A DNA stretch of 64,000 nt from NCBI GenBank assembly GCA_025667525.1, contig CM046881.1, forward strand, positions 31,569,580 through 31,633,579, given 5' to 3'. Position 1 is the first letter of the stretch, and every line of letters starts with the position of its first letter. The position numbers and the translations under genes were made by a program. The notes beneath the pieces were generated by a model. That model did no database searches. It saw nothing but the letters and a program-made list of their open reading frames with translations, and was not told where the DNA came from. Origin of the DNA: Glebionis coronaria. Its lineage: Eukaryota > Streptophyta > Magnoliopsida > Asterales > Asteraceae. Shown piece by piece: positions 11,489 through 24,600 of this stretch.

Positions 11489-13362
11489 TTCGGGGACGAG
11501 TCAGGCTCGTGACTCGGTCAACAAAAACAAGCGCTTTTTGGGAGGCAACCCAATTATCTATCTTAATTCACCATAAGTGTAGGGGGACCCCCGTTGGTGT
11601 TTCTTGTTCTCTTTCTTATCATGTGCAGGGATTAGAGCTTCAAAGACACACTCTTGATGACTTTTGACGAACCGTGATTCCGTGTTCCCTTCTTCCCGGT
11701 TCTATCCTAAACTCTCTTCGATTCACTATTTTATATTTCGCAATATTAAAATAGGAATCTCTTTAGTTGTCTTTCCCTTAACGAGATTTAAACAAAGTGC
11801 ACAATGTCCTAAGTGTAGGGGAGTTTACTCCCACATGCTTAAACATTGAGGACAATGTTTATATTAAGTGTAGGGGGGACTTCTATCGAAGTTAAGTGGC
11901 CTTTTCCTTGTATTTGTCCTCATTTTAACCAGAAAATCAATTTTTTCGACATCTTTCAAAATTTTTAATCTATTTTGGCCTAGTTGTAGTTCCCATTATT
12001 TTTGCTATTCTTCTCTCATTTTAATAAAATGGTTTTAGCAAGTTTAGATATCTTAGATATATTAGGCCCGTTGTGAATATTTTGACTCAACCCGAGTTTA
12101 CTTATCCAAGTTCACTCTAGCTAGTATCCTTAACCATGTAGACCTTAATTGGTTTATTAGGCTAAGCATCCACGAGTCTCATTCTTTGAGATTTTAAATT
12201 GTGGAGAACGAGAAATGATAGAGTTGGTTACAAGTTTGGTATTCTCTCATTAACTTATGTGAGTTAATTATGATCTTTTTCTCCCATCACTTGCTAATAA
12301 ATTATCTGCAATAAGTAAGGTCGTACGATTTGAAAAGTTACTTAGCTTCTAGCCCAAGATCGTTTAAAAGTTGCTCGGTAATGATAAGAGTTCATAGCCA
12401 AGGCATAACTTATGAAGCGGGGCGCGGAGATTGGCGAGTCCGAAAAGGCCCTAACAAGGCATGAGGATTCCATTTTATTGCTGAAGATCCAAGGTGATGT
12501 GAAAAGCAATACTCCCGAAATCAATATGAAGGATCAAGACTCACGACGAAAAGCAATCAACTCCCATAAAGATGATGGAGAAGTCTATCCGAAAAGACCC
12601 TAACAAGGTATGAGGATAAATAGATCCAAGTCCGAAAAGGAGGCGGATCGTAGTATCTCAAAATCCCAAATAGAGATTGAAGAAATAATCATGAAGTCGT
12701 GGTCAACAAAGTTGGAGTACCTCTCAAAAGTCTCCAAGTGAAGAAACTCTATGAACGATGAGAAGACCATTATCTCAAGCACGTCTCTCAAGATATGAAG
12801 TATGAAGTACATGCCAAATATCGGCCCGAGAAAGGTCTCAAATCGTGAACCAAGTTATGCCAAGATATGAACTTTTTGATATCCCGAGAAGCAGTTTTAA
12901 GAGATTTTGTCCTTTAGCTAACTATTGATCAAATCGTCCTACTTTGCTTTCAGCTTAAATAAATTATCGAAATAAGTCAACAATGCATCCTCGTGATCAT
13001 TCAAGACATCAATAAAACATAAGAGATACCCATAGGAATAAGGGAGTTTAAGTGATTAATTGAACCGCATGAGTAAATGTTTGTTATGCTAACTTGTACT
13101 AACAATGATCTTGTTTTTAAGCTTGGCATGGGGAACGTGAAACTTGAGGGTGATAAACATTCAGGACACACAAGCCCTAATGTAAGTCTTAGATTTCTTT
13201 ACATGTTTCTTCCTTGTTGCATCTTGTTATTTTCTATCTTTTTTTTATTTTCCTTAGTTGTTTAATAAAGGCCAAGGTAGGTTGATTATGATGGAAAGTG
13301 TAAACCTTGCTTTATCACTAAGCATTGCATGAGGGCATTGCAATGGTTAAGTGTAGGGGATT
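11489..13362 (+). other. Non-coding interior of Athila-like element with repeated PPT-like motifs
   Basis: There is no gene-like frame. A short hairpin TTGGGAGGCAACCCAA lies near 11539-11554. The purine-rich motif AAGTGTAGGGG occurs at 11575, 11811 and 11866 and again as the real polypurine tract at 13349-13360, immediately before the 3' LTR. The stretch 12360-12900 is rich in GAAAAG and AAGAGC-type blocks with no coding. Confidence 0.6.
13349..13362 (+). other. Polypurine tract of Athila-like element
   Basis: AAGTGTAGGGGATT directly precedes the 3' LTR start TGATAGG, the expected place for the plus-strand primer. Confidence 0.75.
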
Positions 13363-14927
13363 TGATAGGTGTGAAAACACCCATCTTTTCTACCACTTAA
13401 TTACATTAAAACGGGACCTAAACGTATATTTTATGTCGTAAATGGCGGAATTATGCGTGGTTTGTGTTTTTATTGTGTTTCAGGGTCGAGAAGGTGAAAA
13501 GTGGAGAAAACACGGCTTTCACGGGCTTTTATTAAAGAAAAAGACAAAAGACGAAGTTGAAAGATCAAGAGTGGAAAAAGAACGGAAGTCCAAGACCAAT
13601 TCTGAAGATTTATCGAAGAAAAAGTCAAAAGACGGAAGTTTACTAAAAAGCCGAAGAACTCGGGTTTAAATTATGAAGAAATTACAAGACGAGTTCAAAG
13701 AAATCCCGAGACAAAGTCTTAGAAGTCGAAGAATTTGAGAAGACTGAAAGACTGAAAGACTGAGGACCAAGATAGAAAGAAAGAGGAAGCCACCAACCAC
13801 TCCCCTCTCCTATAAATACCACCCTCACAACATGTGAGAGAGGGGGTTAGTTTTTAGGATTAGATTAGGAGTAGGTAGTTTCACTCTCTAAACTTATGCT
13901 TTCTCTCTCTAGATTAATTTGTGTTTAAGTTTTTGTTATTGAATCTTTACTTTTTAATCAAGCTTTTAATGCATCATCTTCTTTCTTTCTAGTTTGATTT
14001 GTTCTTATTCATCATTGTTCATGTTCTTGAGTTTTCATGATTTTGATCAAGTGGGTTTTGATTAATTTGGTTATGTTTGTTAGTTTTGATGATTTGTTTT
14101 GATTGATTATTGTTAGTTAATGCTTATTGGTTGTTTCGTTTTAATATTTTGTTTGAATTTGATTAATTTAAGGATTGATTCGTGTTACTGTACTTCCCCT
14201 GTTCTTCGTTTGGTTGTTACTGTATTCCATCATTCCCAGGTAAGCTTCATCCGGAACTTGAAAAGTTTCGAATGAAGCAAGCTTCATTCGGAAAGTTGTT
14301 CTTTATTCGGAAGTTATTCTTCATCCGGAAGTTGGGCTTCATCCGGAAGTTGGGCTTCATCCGGAAGTTGGGCTTCATCCGGAAGTTTGGGCCTTCATTC
14401 GGAAGTTTATCCTTCATTCGGAAGTTGGTGCTTCATTCGGAAGTTTTGTCCTTCATTCGGAAGTTTATCCTTCATTCGGAAGTTGGTGCTTCATTCGGAA
14501 GTTTTGTCCTTCATTCGGAAGTTTTTAACTTCCGAATCAAATGATCTGTCAAATCTTCTTTCTGTTTTTAATTTTAAGTTTCCTTCTTTTAATTTCAAGT
14601 TTGATTTTTCCCGCCTTTTTATTTATTTGAATTTTTATTCACTTTTCTTTTAGTTTAAGTTTTTATTTGCATCATTTACTTTTTGTTAAGTTTTAATTTT
14701 ATGTCCTTTCATTTCTCGTCATTTAATTTTAAAAGTTTTAAATATCGCACCGCTTACATTTTAACTTGCTTTAATTTCTCGTCATTTATTATTAAGTCTT
14801 GCTCATTTATTTTACAAAACCAAAAATATTTGTTTCACCAAGAACAACTAATCTCGCACAATTAACCGGAAATCAATTCGAAAAGACACCGAGAACGAAC
14901 TTTCAACGAGTAAAAATCTCTACATTA
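13363..14927 (+). repeat. Athila-like 3' LTR
   Basis: 1565 bp, nearly identical to 8354-9918. It carries the same TATA box (13811-13818) and minisatellite (14240-14536). One stem base of the first bracketing hairpin is changed here. Confidence 0.92.
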
Positions 14928-15182
14928 CCGCCGGCCTACATCAACACCAAGAGGGTGTTTGTTTGATTTTTGGTTATTGAAATCGAGTGTTAGTATTCGT
15001 GTTATTAATTCCTATTCATCACGCATTCGGTAATCCTTTTTATCCTTTTCTTTTTATTCTTTTAATTCGAATCAAGAACACATGATTATGTAAAACATAA
15101 AAACAAGAAAACATGTTGGTTTAATCATGGAGTAATAAAAAGAAGGGTTTGTGGATCGGGTTTGGTTTGGCCGACGCAAGAA

Positions 15183-15360
15183 CCGAGAGCCATGGGCTCT
15201 CGGTGGTCGTTGTATCACCACCAACCGAGACCTTAAGGTCTCAGTGTGGACTTGGTGTCTCGGCAGCAAGAAACAAGGACCCCGACATAAGTCGGGGTGG
15301 CCTTGTGGTTTGTTTGGTCTCGGCACAGCAGCAACAACACCACCGGTCCAAGACCGGTGG
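15183..15360 (+). repeat. Run of hairpins in the gypsy 5' LTR
   Basis: Five inverted repeats follow one another: CCGAGAGCC/GGCTCTCGG at 15183-15203; GGTGGT/ACCACC just after; the perfect palindrome GAGACCTTAAGGTCTC at 15227-15242; CCCCGAC/GTCGGGG at 15280-15297; and CCACCGGT/ACCGGTGG at 15340-15360. The block is GC-rich within an AT-rich LTR and gives overlapping open frames on both strands with no protein likeness. Confidence 0.8.
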
Positions 15361-16024
15361 CAGTTTGGTTCGAACAGGGGGAACGCACGGCGCAGCAGGG
15401 GGAACCACCGCCCTACTGCCGGTGGGAACCTTGTTGTGGGCAGTGGCTAGCCGAGGCAGACCAGGGGGAACCACCAGCTGCAGCCGGTGATGATTTTGCA
15501 CTAGCAGTAGTAACCGGCTATGCCGGGTAGCCATTGCTAGGGTGTGTTTGGTTCGGTCCGGTTCATGGGGATCCGGTCTGGTTCACGTTCGGTCTAAGTT
15601 AAAAACACGAGTTCGGTTCATGAATAATTTTTATAAGTTTACATTTTACAAGTTATATTATTTTAACAAGAGAAATTAAATTAATTTAATCAGGACTAGT
15701 AATAATACATGTTTTAACCTAAGTATTTTTACCATTTAGTTTAGACTATAGTATTAATTAATTATTAAAACATGGATTATATATATTTAATAAACATGAC
15801 TTAGGTTATAATTAATAAAATATTAATACATGTTTAACCTAAGTATTTTATATGCTTTAATATAATTAAATCATGCATATATTTAATTAAATCGTATATC
15901 TTATAGTTTATATAATTAACATGACATTATTAATAAGCTATACAAATAATTACATGACTTATGATATTTAGCCAGTAAACTTAAGCTTATATTATTAGCT
16001 TATTAATCCAGCTTATTTCTAAAT

Positions 16025-16190
16025 ATGGAAACTTTCTATTTCAAGAAACTTACTTTTTTGGGAACTTGCTATTTTTAGAAACTGATCTATTTTTAGAAGC
16101 TAATCTGTTTTTGGAAACTTTCTATTTTTGGGAACTTTCTATTATTGGAAACTTTCTATTTAAGGAAACCAGTTTTTTTTAGAAAGTTAC
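16025..16190 (+). repeat. GGAAACTTTCTATTTTT tandem repeat in the gypsy 5' LTR
   Basis: Seven to eight imperfect copies of a ~19-bp unit, GGAAACTTTCTATTTTT. The matching array in the 3' LTR (about 23354-23500) differs in copy number. Confidence 0.75.
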
Positions 16191-17406
16191 TTATTATTAC
16201 ACAAAAAGTATAATAATACAAGAATACAAGTTAATACTTAATCAGAATACATAGAATACATGATAAATACAATATAACATTAAAATTAGTAAAACAAGAC
16301 AAGAACATATAAAATAAGCTAAGACATGATATAATCGGTTACGTACTCAGTAAACATAATACTTATACATGTTTCATATTTATGTAGCATTAGTGAGATC
16401 GGAGTAGGGCTTTCATCCTTTCGTCTTTCTTCGTTCACTGGCACAAGATACGGATTTTTCGTCCTTCAGTATGGACATTCTTTCCTTATTAGGATTCCCC
16501 TTTTGCAGCCAACTGTTTTCCCGTTATTGTTTTATTTGTTTGATACTTATGTTAGAATAATTGCCTAAGCCATATACATTCATGACCAGTGTTACCTAGT
16601 TATAGAGGTACCATAACCATAACACTGGAGGCACCAGTGTAATGACTTCCCCACGGCAGAGTGATTGGTCGTGACGTCCCTTTTCAGTTTTGGCCATTAT
16701 ATTATATTATCATGTGGGGCATATGGGTGCATCCTAGTTACATGTTTTACAGGATTTTCATAGTGAATGCGATGTGTGCCTTTCATCCTTCACAAGGAGT
16801 TGATCCCTCCTACCCAGACTATTTAATTAGAGAACCCCTCTAAATTTGAATGACGAGGTCTCCCCTCCAAGTATTCTAGCATGGTGGAACCTCATGACCT
16901 ATATAGGCTATTGGCTAATTAATACAGTTTTCATACAAAAACATAAGTCTTTTCAAACTATAAAACCAGTTTTATGAACATGTTCCAGGTTTTTCAGGAC
17001 TTATACATTTCTGTTGCTATTAGACTTATTTGTGTTTCAGCCATTCATACTATGTCATATATCCGTTCGCTGAGCGTATTGCTTTAGTCGTTACTTTCCT
17101 TTCCATGTCCCAAAACGGCAGGTACCCAAGGACAGACTTGAGCATTTGGAGGACGTGCATAGGATGGAAGCTGCCTTAGACTTATTCTCCTTTTTGCCTT
17201 CATATACTTATGCTTGTTTGGACACTTGTTGTGTCCTCCTAGTTCATTTACTTTATTTATGTTTTGGGCTTATGTTTGGGAACCGATGTTTGATTCTGAT
17301 TTTCCCTATGGTCATGTATGTTTTTGTAAATATTACCTTGCATGCTTTGATGATACGCCATAAATACGTGTAACGGTCCACTTATCAAAGTGGGGTGTTA
17401 CAATTA

Positions 17407-17419
17407 TGGTATCAGAGCC
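17407..17419 (+). other. Primer binding site, initiator tRNA-Met
   Basis: TGGTATCAGAGCC, four bases after the 5' LTR end, matches the complement of the plant initiator methionine tRNA 3' end used by many gypsy elements. Confidence 0.85.
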
Positions 17420-18949
17420 AAGGCTTCGACCTGTATGCTCTAAAACTCGACATGTGACTAGTGGGTAGTCACCAGAAGCTTCCTAAGTCAACGCTTGTTA
17501 TTCCACGTATTGATGTTTTCAGCACCTTGTTGTTTTAACCATGATGTTTTCATCGGTATTGTTTTACTAATATGGATGGACAACCGTCATCCATACTTAG
17601 TTATGTGTCATTGTTTCATGCATGATGTTCCTTGTGAATTATGACTAATGTGGACTGAACCCTAGTTGTTCATAATTGGTCACATAAATTTTTTCTGTTA
17701 AGTATAGACAGCTGATTTTCACTCATTTATTCCATGTATTATTGTTGCAGGTATTTTGACTAAGTAATGGTTGGTACATGGTTGGTCGTATTTAGTCGCA
17801 TGTGCTTTTAAATCGAATCATTTTGTTTTGATGAACCGATCCATAGGCGTTCATCCTCGCCATGTCATTTTGTTTAGGTGAACCGACCCATAGGTGTTCA
17901 CCCAAACCCATGTCATTTTCATTATCATGCATCCATACACTGTTTTCATGCATAAATTCTTCATGTTTACATGCATAAATTTTTTCATGATTATGTGTTT
18001 GTCCTAATTAAATAAATCATGTCAAATTTTATTTTATGAATCGACCCATGGTTGTCCACACCAGCGATCTTCGGATTCATTTTATTACAGTCATAAATAT
18101 TTTTCATGTCCCCTCATTAGTTACTATGTCTCTTTATGTCAAGTATGTTTTCATACTATCATGGTCAACTTGGTTTTCATGCTGATTATGTTGTATACTC
18201 TTTCATGTTAAGTTTATTCCATGTTTCTTCATGATGAATTCGTCTTCGTGCTGATTATGTCTTATGTTTCTTATGCTTTCATCATGTTGATTATGCTTTC
18301 ATGCAAGACATTGATGGATTTCATGTAATCCTACTTTCATGATAATCATGGTTGGTTTTCATTAATCATGCTTTCATGCAGATCATCGTTGAATTTCGTT
18401 TAACCACACTTTTAATGTTTCTCTATGCAACCAGAATTATGTCTAGGCTGGCATTGCCAGGTTATCATGATGGTTTTCTAACCGTTTAACCAATTATTTT
18501 TCATTTAAAATCATGTCAGATGATCGACCCCATACCGATCATTTCATGTGCATTCCATGTGTACTCCATGTACCGTATCCCATGTGTATTACACGTACCT
18601 TAATTCATGTGTATTTCACTTGCAATACTCCACTAGTACTCGCTAATCGATTTTAAATCATCTCAGGCGTATTCCACTTGTTGATATGCCACAAGATGCT
18701 GATGCCGTTTATAACCGGGAGATGTTACTAAATGTTGATGCTGCTGACTATTTGGAGACGCTACGAGATGCTGATGTTGTTCACAACCTGGAAATCCTAC
18801 AACACGAAGACAAAGGCGTTGGATCAAAGCGATCATACGAGAAGATGCTTCACCACCAGACGATTTCCATCACAGCCCATGTCCCTAATTCTTAGTTACA
18901 TATCACACATCATTCAGTTGTCTTTTAAGTCATATGAGTGAGAACCGGT
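17420..18949 (+). other. Gypsy leader and decayed 5' gag region
   Basis: There is no continuous gag frame. Many CATGT/TTCATG words give it a repetitive look. A short open stretch at 18686-18895 (repeated ADA/DADVVHN-like wording) is not a recognised domain. Confidence 0.45.
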
Positions 18950-20420
18950 ACTAGCCGGCCACTCAGCTGAATGGTTACATGAATCACAATCATGAGAATG
19001 ACCATCATGGAACTGACAGACAAGACGATAGTAACCACTACTATGACAGAAACTACCCTAGCAATCGCAACAGAAGCTCCGACCACGGACATGATCAGAA
19101 ATACAAGGCTTAGCAGTCCAACTGATCCGCCAATTCTGGCATGATAACCTAAGATTTACAGCTTTATTTGTTTCACACCTCGAGACACATGTCAAGACAT
19201 CAGTCAAGACACATGTCTCACGTATATTTTCTGAAGACACATGTCAAGACACCAGTCAAGACACATTTCATACGTATATTTCCCAAGACACGAGTCAGGA
19301 CACATGACTCACGTCTATCTTCTGAAACAACCCTAAGAAATTTAGGGTACCCTCTAAGGGGTACATCCATTTTGTTGTGCCATGTATTAATCAAGCCACA
19401 AGAATCTCAGTACCATCACCGACGTATTATTCGCGTTTGGACACGCAGGATTTGTTCTAAGTGAGACATGCAAAACATATTCAGTGAGATCTGTCACGTT
19501 TGCTTCATGACACTTTCATTTCTTGATTTCATATTTCATATATCCAAGACCATAAAAGACGCCATTCGTATAACCCATGTATACGAAGGTTCTCCTCCAG
19601 TCTAATGATAAGATCCAATCTGCTAACGCACTTACCTCGGATAGATGCGAGTTAAATATGATCCTGATTATGGACTATGAACAACACATCATGCTACGAC
19701 TGGTCGCTAATTATACCGGATTATGTACAGTAATGTTCAGGCTCCTGAATACATTCAGCATGGTTTTCCATAAGGAAAATATGTACAAATTATCTATGCT
19801 TTACAAGCACGTGTTTTGTTAGCCCATGGCTGCGAAAATTTTCTAGCTGCCAGATAAGACACGACCACTGAAGTTCCTGTTATGCATAACCAGCCGATTA
19901 TTCCAAAATTTTCCCATATATTCTAGAAGAACCTTCAAGGAGAAGGACGGTAACATGAGATTATGTGTCGACTACTGTCGATTTAATCAAATCACCATTC
20001 ATAACCGTTATCCTCTTCCACATATTGACGATGTGTCCATTCGCATTAGGGTGTTAAGCACTTTTCCAAGATCGGATTCATGATCATGTTGCCAACAGTG
20101 GCGAGGGAAATAGCAAGACATTCCTTGACTGCTATTCGTACACGATTTGGTCATGCTAAATTCATGATTTTGTTTTAGCCTTATGGATGCTCTAGCAGTA
20201 TTATGGACTTGATAGATCGAGTTCCCAGGGACTCAAAAACATATTCATTATCATTTTCTTCTATGACAATTTAATCTTCTCTAAGTTTAGAGAAGAGCAC
20301 GAAGACCATCTTCACTCTATGTTGCACAAGAAGAAATTTCACCCTGAAATTTTCCAATATAAACTCTGGTTGATTACAGTACGCTGAATCACATGAATTC
20401 TCACGATTAAGCTCACCATG
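18950..20420 (+). pseudogene. Decayed gypsy gag tail, protease and reverse transcriptase
   Basis: The gag tail is suggested by an Asn/Arg/His-rich stretch at about 18970-19110. Reverse transcriptase is clearer at about 19915-20040, where the translation RLCVDYCRFNQITIHNRYPL resembles the gypsy block ending in RxCIDYRxLNxxTIxNRYPLP. Later blocks are broken by many stops and shifts, and no intact catalytic Asp-Asp box remains. A short tandem repeat (19160-19320) interrupts the region. Confidence 0.65.
19160..19320 (+). repeat. Tandem repeat AAGACACATGTC, ~55-bp unit
   Basis: Three imperfect copies built from AAGACACATGTCAAGACA, each followed by a CACGTATATTTTCTGA-like block, lie in the gypsy interior. 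The repeats fall between gag and protease remnants. Confidence 0.7.
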
Positions 20421-20679
20421 ACTCAGCTTATACGTAAAGGTGAGAACCCTACACTACATTAGGTGTTCCAGAAAATCCTACGCTAAGAGAAGTCTAATTT
20501 CTGAGACTCATAGTTCGCAAAATCCTATGTATCAAGTTTCTACGAAGCAAGATATAGTTACGTTCATATCTAAGTACCTGTCATACCAACAGGATAAGGT
20601 AGAACACCAACAGACTAGGATGTTTTTTTTCCACCATCAGATTTTGGTTACCAGATTACCGCAAACTCGGAAGAAGCAT

Positions 20680-21540
20680 GATGCTATGTAGGTTATTGTC
20701 AACAGTTTGACCAAGTCTGCGAAATCCTTACATCCGCAAGGATTTCAGGGTCAGCAAATTGATCGGACATGTTCCAGCCAAGGCTCATCCGATCACTTGG
20801 TAATCCCTCAGCTATCGAGCCAGACAAAGGTTCACATTTGTGCTCCTTATTTACGTTCACGTCCTTGTTCTAATTTTACGACTTGCTTTCACACTCACGT
20901 TCATGACACTATTCACATTCATGATCGTATCCTGGCCTATGATTTACGTTTCTTTTCGTTTTGAAAGTTTGTAGAAGCTTGAGAGACCAGACTCAAGTTT
21001 AGTGTAACCTTCTATCCTCAGACAGACGCTTCATGTCACATTCCACGTCTCACCTTATAGCGTTTGGCGTTACCTCCTCAGTTATCCCACGTTCATGATA
21101 TGTCTCACATGTCATGTTCATTCCACGTTCCTCATATCACGTTCACGATAAGTTGCACATATCATCATCCACCATAGGTTTTTATATTACACTCACCGTG
21201 TCTCCACGTCTCACGTTCACAATTGTTCACGTATCATGTTCACAATTGTTCACGTACTACGTTTAGTATGCCTCACGCATCATTTCTCAAACGTTATTAA
21301 TGTCAGATATTTCGGGTTATTTTACACCATTACGTTTCATTTACACTTGCATGTTAATTCTTATCCACTCGATCAAATTCAGGAGGATCTGTCTTACGTT
21401 GATAACCAGGAACTTTTACGTATTGTCAAGTCAAGGTCAGGAAGACCAAGATTTATCATTTGTGTCAAGATCTTGTGAAAGAACAGTTCCAAGAGGGAAG
21501 CCACTTGGAAACGGACGAGTCCATCCGGATTTTATCCTCT
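20680..21540 (+). pseudogene. Decayed gypsy integrase and C-terminal segment
   Basis: Near 20960-21045 the translation contains FYPQTDA, matching the integrase block YHPQTDG. Near 21380-21530 it contains a stretch like the C-terminal segment that ends EFTWEREDQ in related elements, here shifted in frame and broken. The stretch 21060-21290 between them is repetitive CACGTTCA. The protein is not functional. Confidence 0.6.
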
Positions 21541-21667
21541 CATCCTTCCATAATTCAGTGATGTTCTTTTCAGGCACGTCACGTTCCATGTCCTTGTCAG
21601 TCATGTCGCATTCATGTTCTTTTCAGTTTACTTTATCTATAATTCGGTGATGAATTATTCTTTTTAT

Positions 21668-21678
21668 AGGGGAAGAGT
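21668..21678 (+). other. Gypsy polypurine tract
   Basis: The purine-rich AGGGGAAGAGT immediately precedes the 3' LTR start. Confidence 0.7.
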
Positions 21679-24600
21679 TGTAAAACCCGCATACTTTTAC
21701 CATTAACAGTACACTTAGTAACCTATGTACCAATTAAAACTTTCCTTTTATATCATGAACATGTGTTACGAATATTAATTACAGAAACTATGTACGTGTT
21801 AATGCACGATAATTATTAAGTACGTGGTATTACACGATAATTATTAATCATAATAATTATAATCACGAACTTGAATCATGAACATTAAATCACGAACATG
21901 TAACTACGTATATATTTACTATTAGACGATAAATATCGATTATGTACAAGTATTTATTATAGCACGAATAATAAATGACGAACTAACACAAGAACACTAA
22001 CGAATGAAGTAATGAACACGTAAATTATTAGATATGAAAATTGAACGGGTTTCCCTTGTGGGCCCCTTATAGCCGCGGACAAGGAAGGGAAAAAGGGCCA
22101 AGCCCATTTTGTTTTTGACTAAGTTGGGTAAAAGGAAAAACACAGGAACATAACATTCATATTTTTTACAAATAAGAAACCCGAGCCTCTTTTTCCTTTG
22201 CCTCCTTGTTGCCGCCGGCCTACATCAACACCAAGAGGGTGTTTGTTTGATTTTTTGTTATTGAAATCGAGTGTTAGTGTTCGTGTTATTATATCCCATT
22301 CATCACGCATTCGGTAATCCTTTTTATCCTTTTCTTTTTATTCTTTTAATTCGAATCAAGAACACATGATTATGTAAAACATAAAAACAAGAAAACATGT
22401 TGGTTTAATCATAGAGTAATAAAAAGAAGGGTTTGTGGTTCGGGTTTGGTTTGGCTTACGTAAGAACCGAGAGCCATGGGCTCTCGGTGGTCGTTGTATC
22501 ACCACCAACCGAGACCTTAAGGTCCCGGTGTGGGCTTGGTGTCTCGGCAGCAAGAAACAAGGACCCCGACGTAAGTCGGGGTGGCCTTATGGTTTGTTTG
22601 GTCTCGGCGCAGCAGCAACAACACCACCGATCCAAGACCGGTGGCTGTTTGGTTCGAACACGGGGAACGTACGGCGCAGCAGGGGGAACCACCGGCCTAC
22701 TGCCGGAAGGAACCTTGTTGTGGGTAGTGGCTAGCCGAGGCAGACCAGGGGGAACCACCGGCTGCAACCGGTGGTGATTTTGCACTAGTAGTGGCAACCG
22801 GCTAGGCCGGGTAGCCACTGCTAGGGTGTGTTTGGTTCGGTCCGGTTCATGGGGATCCGATCCGGTTTACGTTCGGTCTAAATTAAAAACACGGGTTCGG
22901 TTCATGACTAATTTTTATAAGTTTACATTTTACAAGTTATATTATTTTAACAAGAGAAATTAAATTAATTTAATCAAAACTAGTAATTAATTTAATTTAA
23001 CATGGACTCAGTTTATTATTATTTAGTAAATAATACATGTTTTAACCTAAGTATTTTTACCATTTAATTTAAGTCATGTTTATTAATTAATTATAGTCCA
23101 TATTTTAATAATTAATTAATACTATAGTCTAGGTTATAATTAATAACATATTAATACATGTTTTACCTTAGTATTTTATATGCTTTAATATAATTAAATC
23201 ATGCATATATTTAATTAAATCGTATAACCTATTGTTTATTTAATTAACATGACATTATTAATAAGATATACAAATAATTACATGACTTATGATATTTAAC
23301 CAGTAAACTTAAGCTTATATTTTTTAACTTATTAATCCAGCTTATATCTAAATATGGAAACTTTCTATTTCAGGTTTCTATTTTTAGAAACTGATCTATT
23401 TTTAGAAGCTAATTTATTTTTGGAAACAATCTATTTTTGGAAACATTCTATTTTTGAAAACTTTCTATTTTAGGAAACCTGCTATTTTTAGAAAGTTATT
23501 TATTATTACACAACAAGTATACTAATACAAGAATACAAGTTAATACTTAATCAGAATACCTAGAATACATGATAAACACAGTATAACATTAAAATCAGTA
23601 AAACAAGACAAGAACATATAAAACAAGCTAAGACATGATATAATCGGTTACGTACTCAGTAAACAGAATACTTATACATGTTCCCTATTTATGTACCATT
23701 AGTGAGATCGGATTAGGGCTTTCATCCTTTCGTCTTTCTTCATTCACTGGACACAAGGTACGGATTTTCCGTCCTTCAGTATGGACATTCTTTCCTTATT
23801 AGGATTTCCCGTTTGCAGCCAACTGTTTTCCCAGTATTGTTTTATATGTTTGATACTTATGTTAGAATAATTGCCTAAGCCATATACATGCATGACCAGT
23901 GTCACCTAGTTATGGAGGTACCATAACCAGAACACTGGAGGCACCAGTGTTATGACTTCCCCATGGCGGAGTGATTGCTCGTGGCGTCCCTTTTCAGTTT
24001 TGGCCATTATATTATATTATCATGTGGGGCGTATGTGTGCATCCTAGTTACATATTTTACAGGATTTTCATGGTGAGTGCAATGTGTGCCTTGCATCCTT
24101 CACAAGGAGTTGATCCCTCATACCCAGACTATTTAATTATAGGCAACCCCTCTAAATTTGCATGACGAGGTCTCCCCTCCAAGTATTCATGCATGGTGGA
24201 ACCTCATGACCTATATAGGCTATTAGCTAATTAATATAGTTTTCATATAAAAACATAAGTCTTTTCAAACTATAAAACCAGTTTTATGAACATGTTCCAG
24301 GTTTTCCAAGACTTATACATTTCCGCTGCTATTAGTCTTATTTGTGTTTCAGCCATTCATACTATGTCATATATCCGTTCGCTGAGCGTGTTGCTCAGCC
24401 GTTACTTTCCTTTCGATGTCCCAAAACGGCAGGTACCCAAGGACAGACTTGAGCATTTGTAGGACGTGCATAGGATGGAAGCTGCCTTAGACTTCTCTTT
24501 TTGCCTTCATATACTTATGCTTGTTTGGACACTTATTTTGTCCTCCTAGTTCATTTACTTTATTTATGTTTTGGGCTTATTTTTGGAAACCGATGTTTGA

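Larger units (their letters stand above)
8354..14927 (+). mobile_element. Athila-like non-autonomous LTR retrotransposon, recently inserted
   Basis: This complete 6574-bp element is flanked by the TSD CCGCC (8349-8353 and 14928-14932). Its LTRs are both 1565 bp and by eye differ at about seven sites. They start TGATAGG and end CTACATTA, so the usual CA end is not kept. The sequence TGGCGCCGCTGCCGG just inside the 5' LTR matches the aspartate-tRNA type primer site of Athila-group elements. The interior encodes two short open frames (162 and 272 aa) and no protease, reverse transcriptase or integrase, so it must rely on a helper. It is the innermost element of the nest. Confidence 0.88.
7788..17402 (+). 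repeat. gypsy 5' LTR, interrupted by Athila-like element
   Basis: The pieces 7788-8353 and 14933-17402 together match 21679-24707. The break is exact: GTTGCCGCC then insertion then CCGCC, where the 3' LTR reads GTTGCCGCCGGCC without a gap. In the first 130 bp the two LTRs differ at about ten positions. Confidence 0.9.

Noticed and set aside
15149..15534. Overlapping long GC-rich open frames on both strands
   Set aside because: They arise from the hairpin-rich GC block of the gypsy LTR and recur in the 3' LTR at 22433-22818; no protein likeness.
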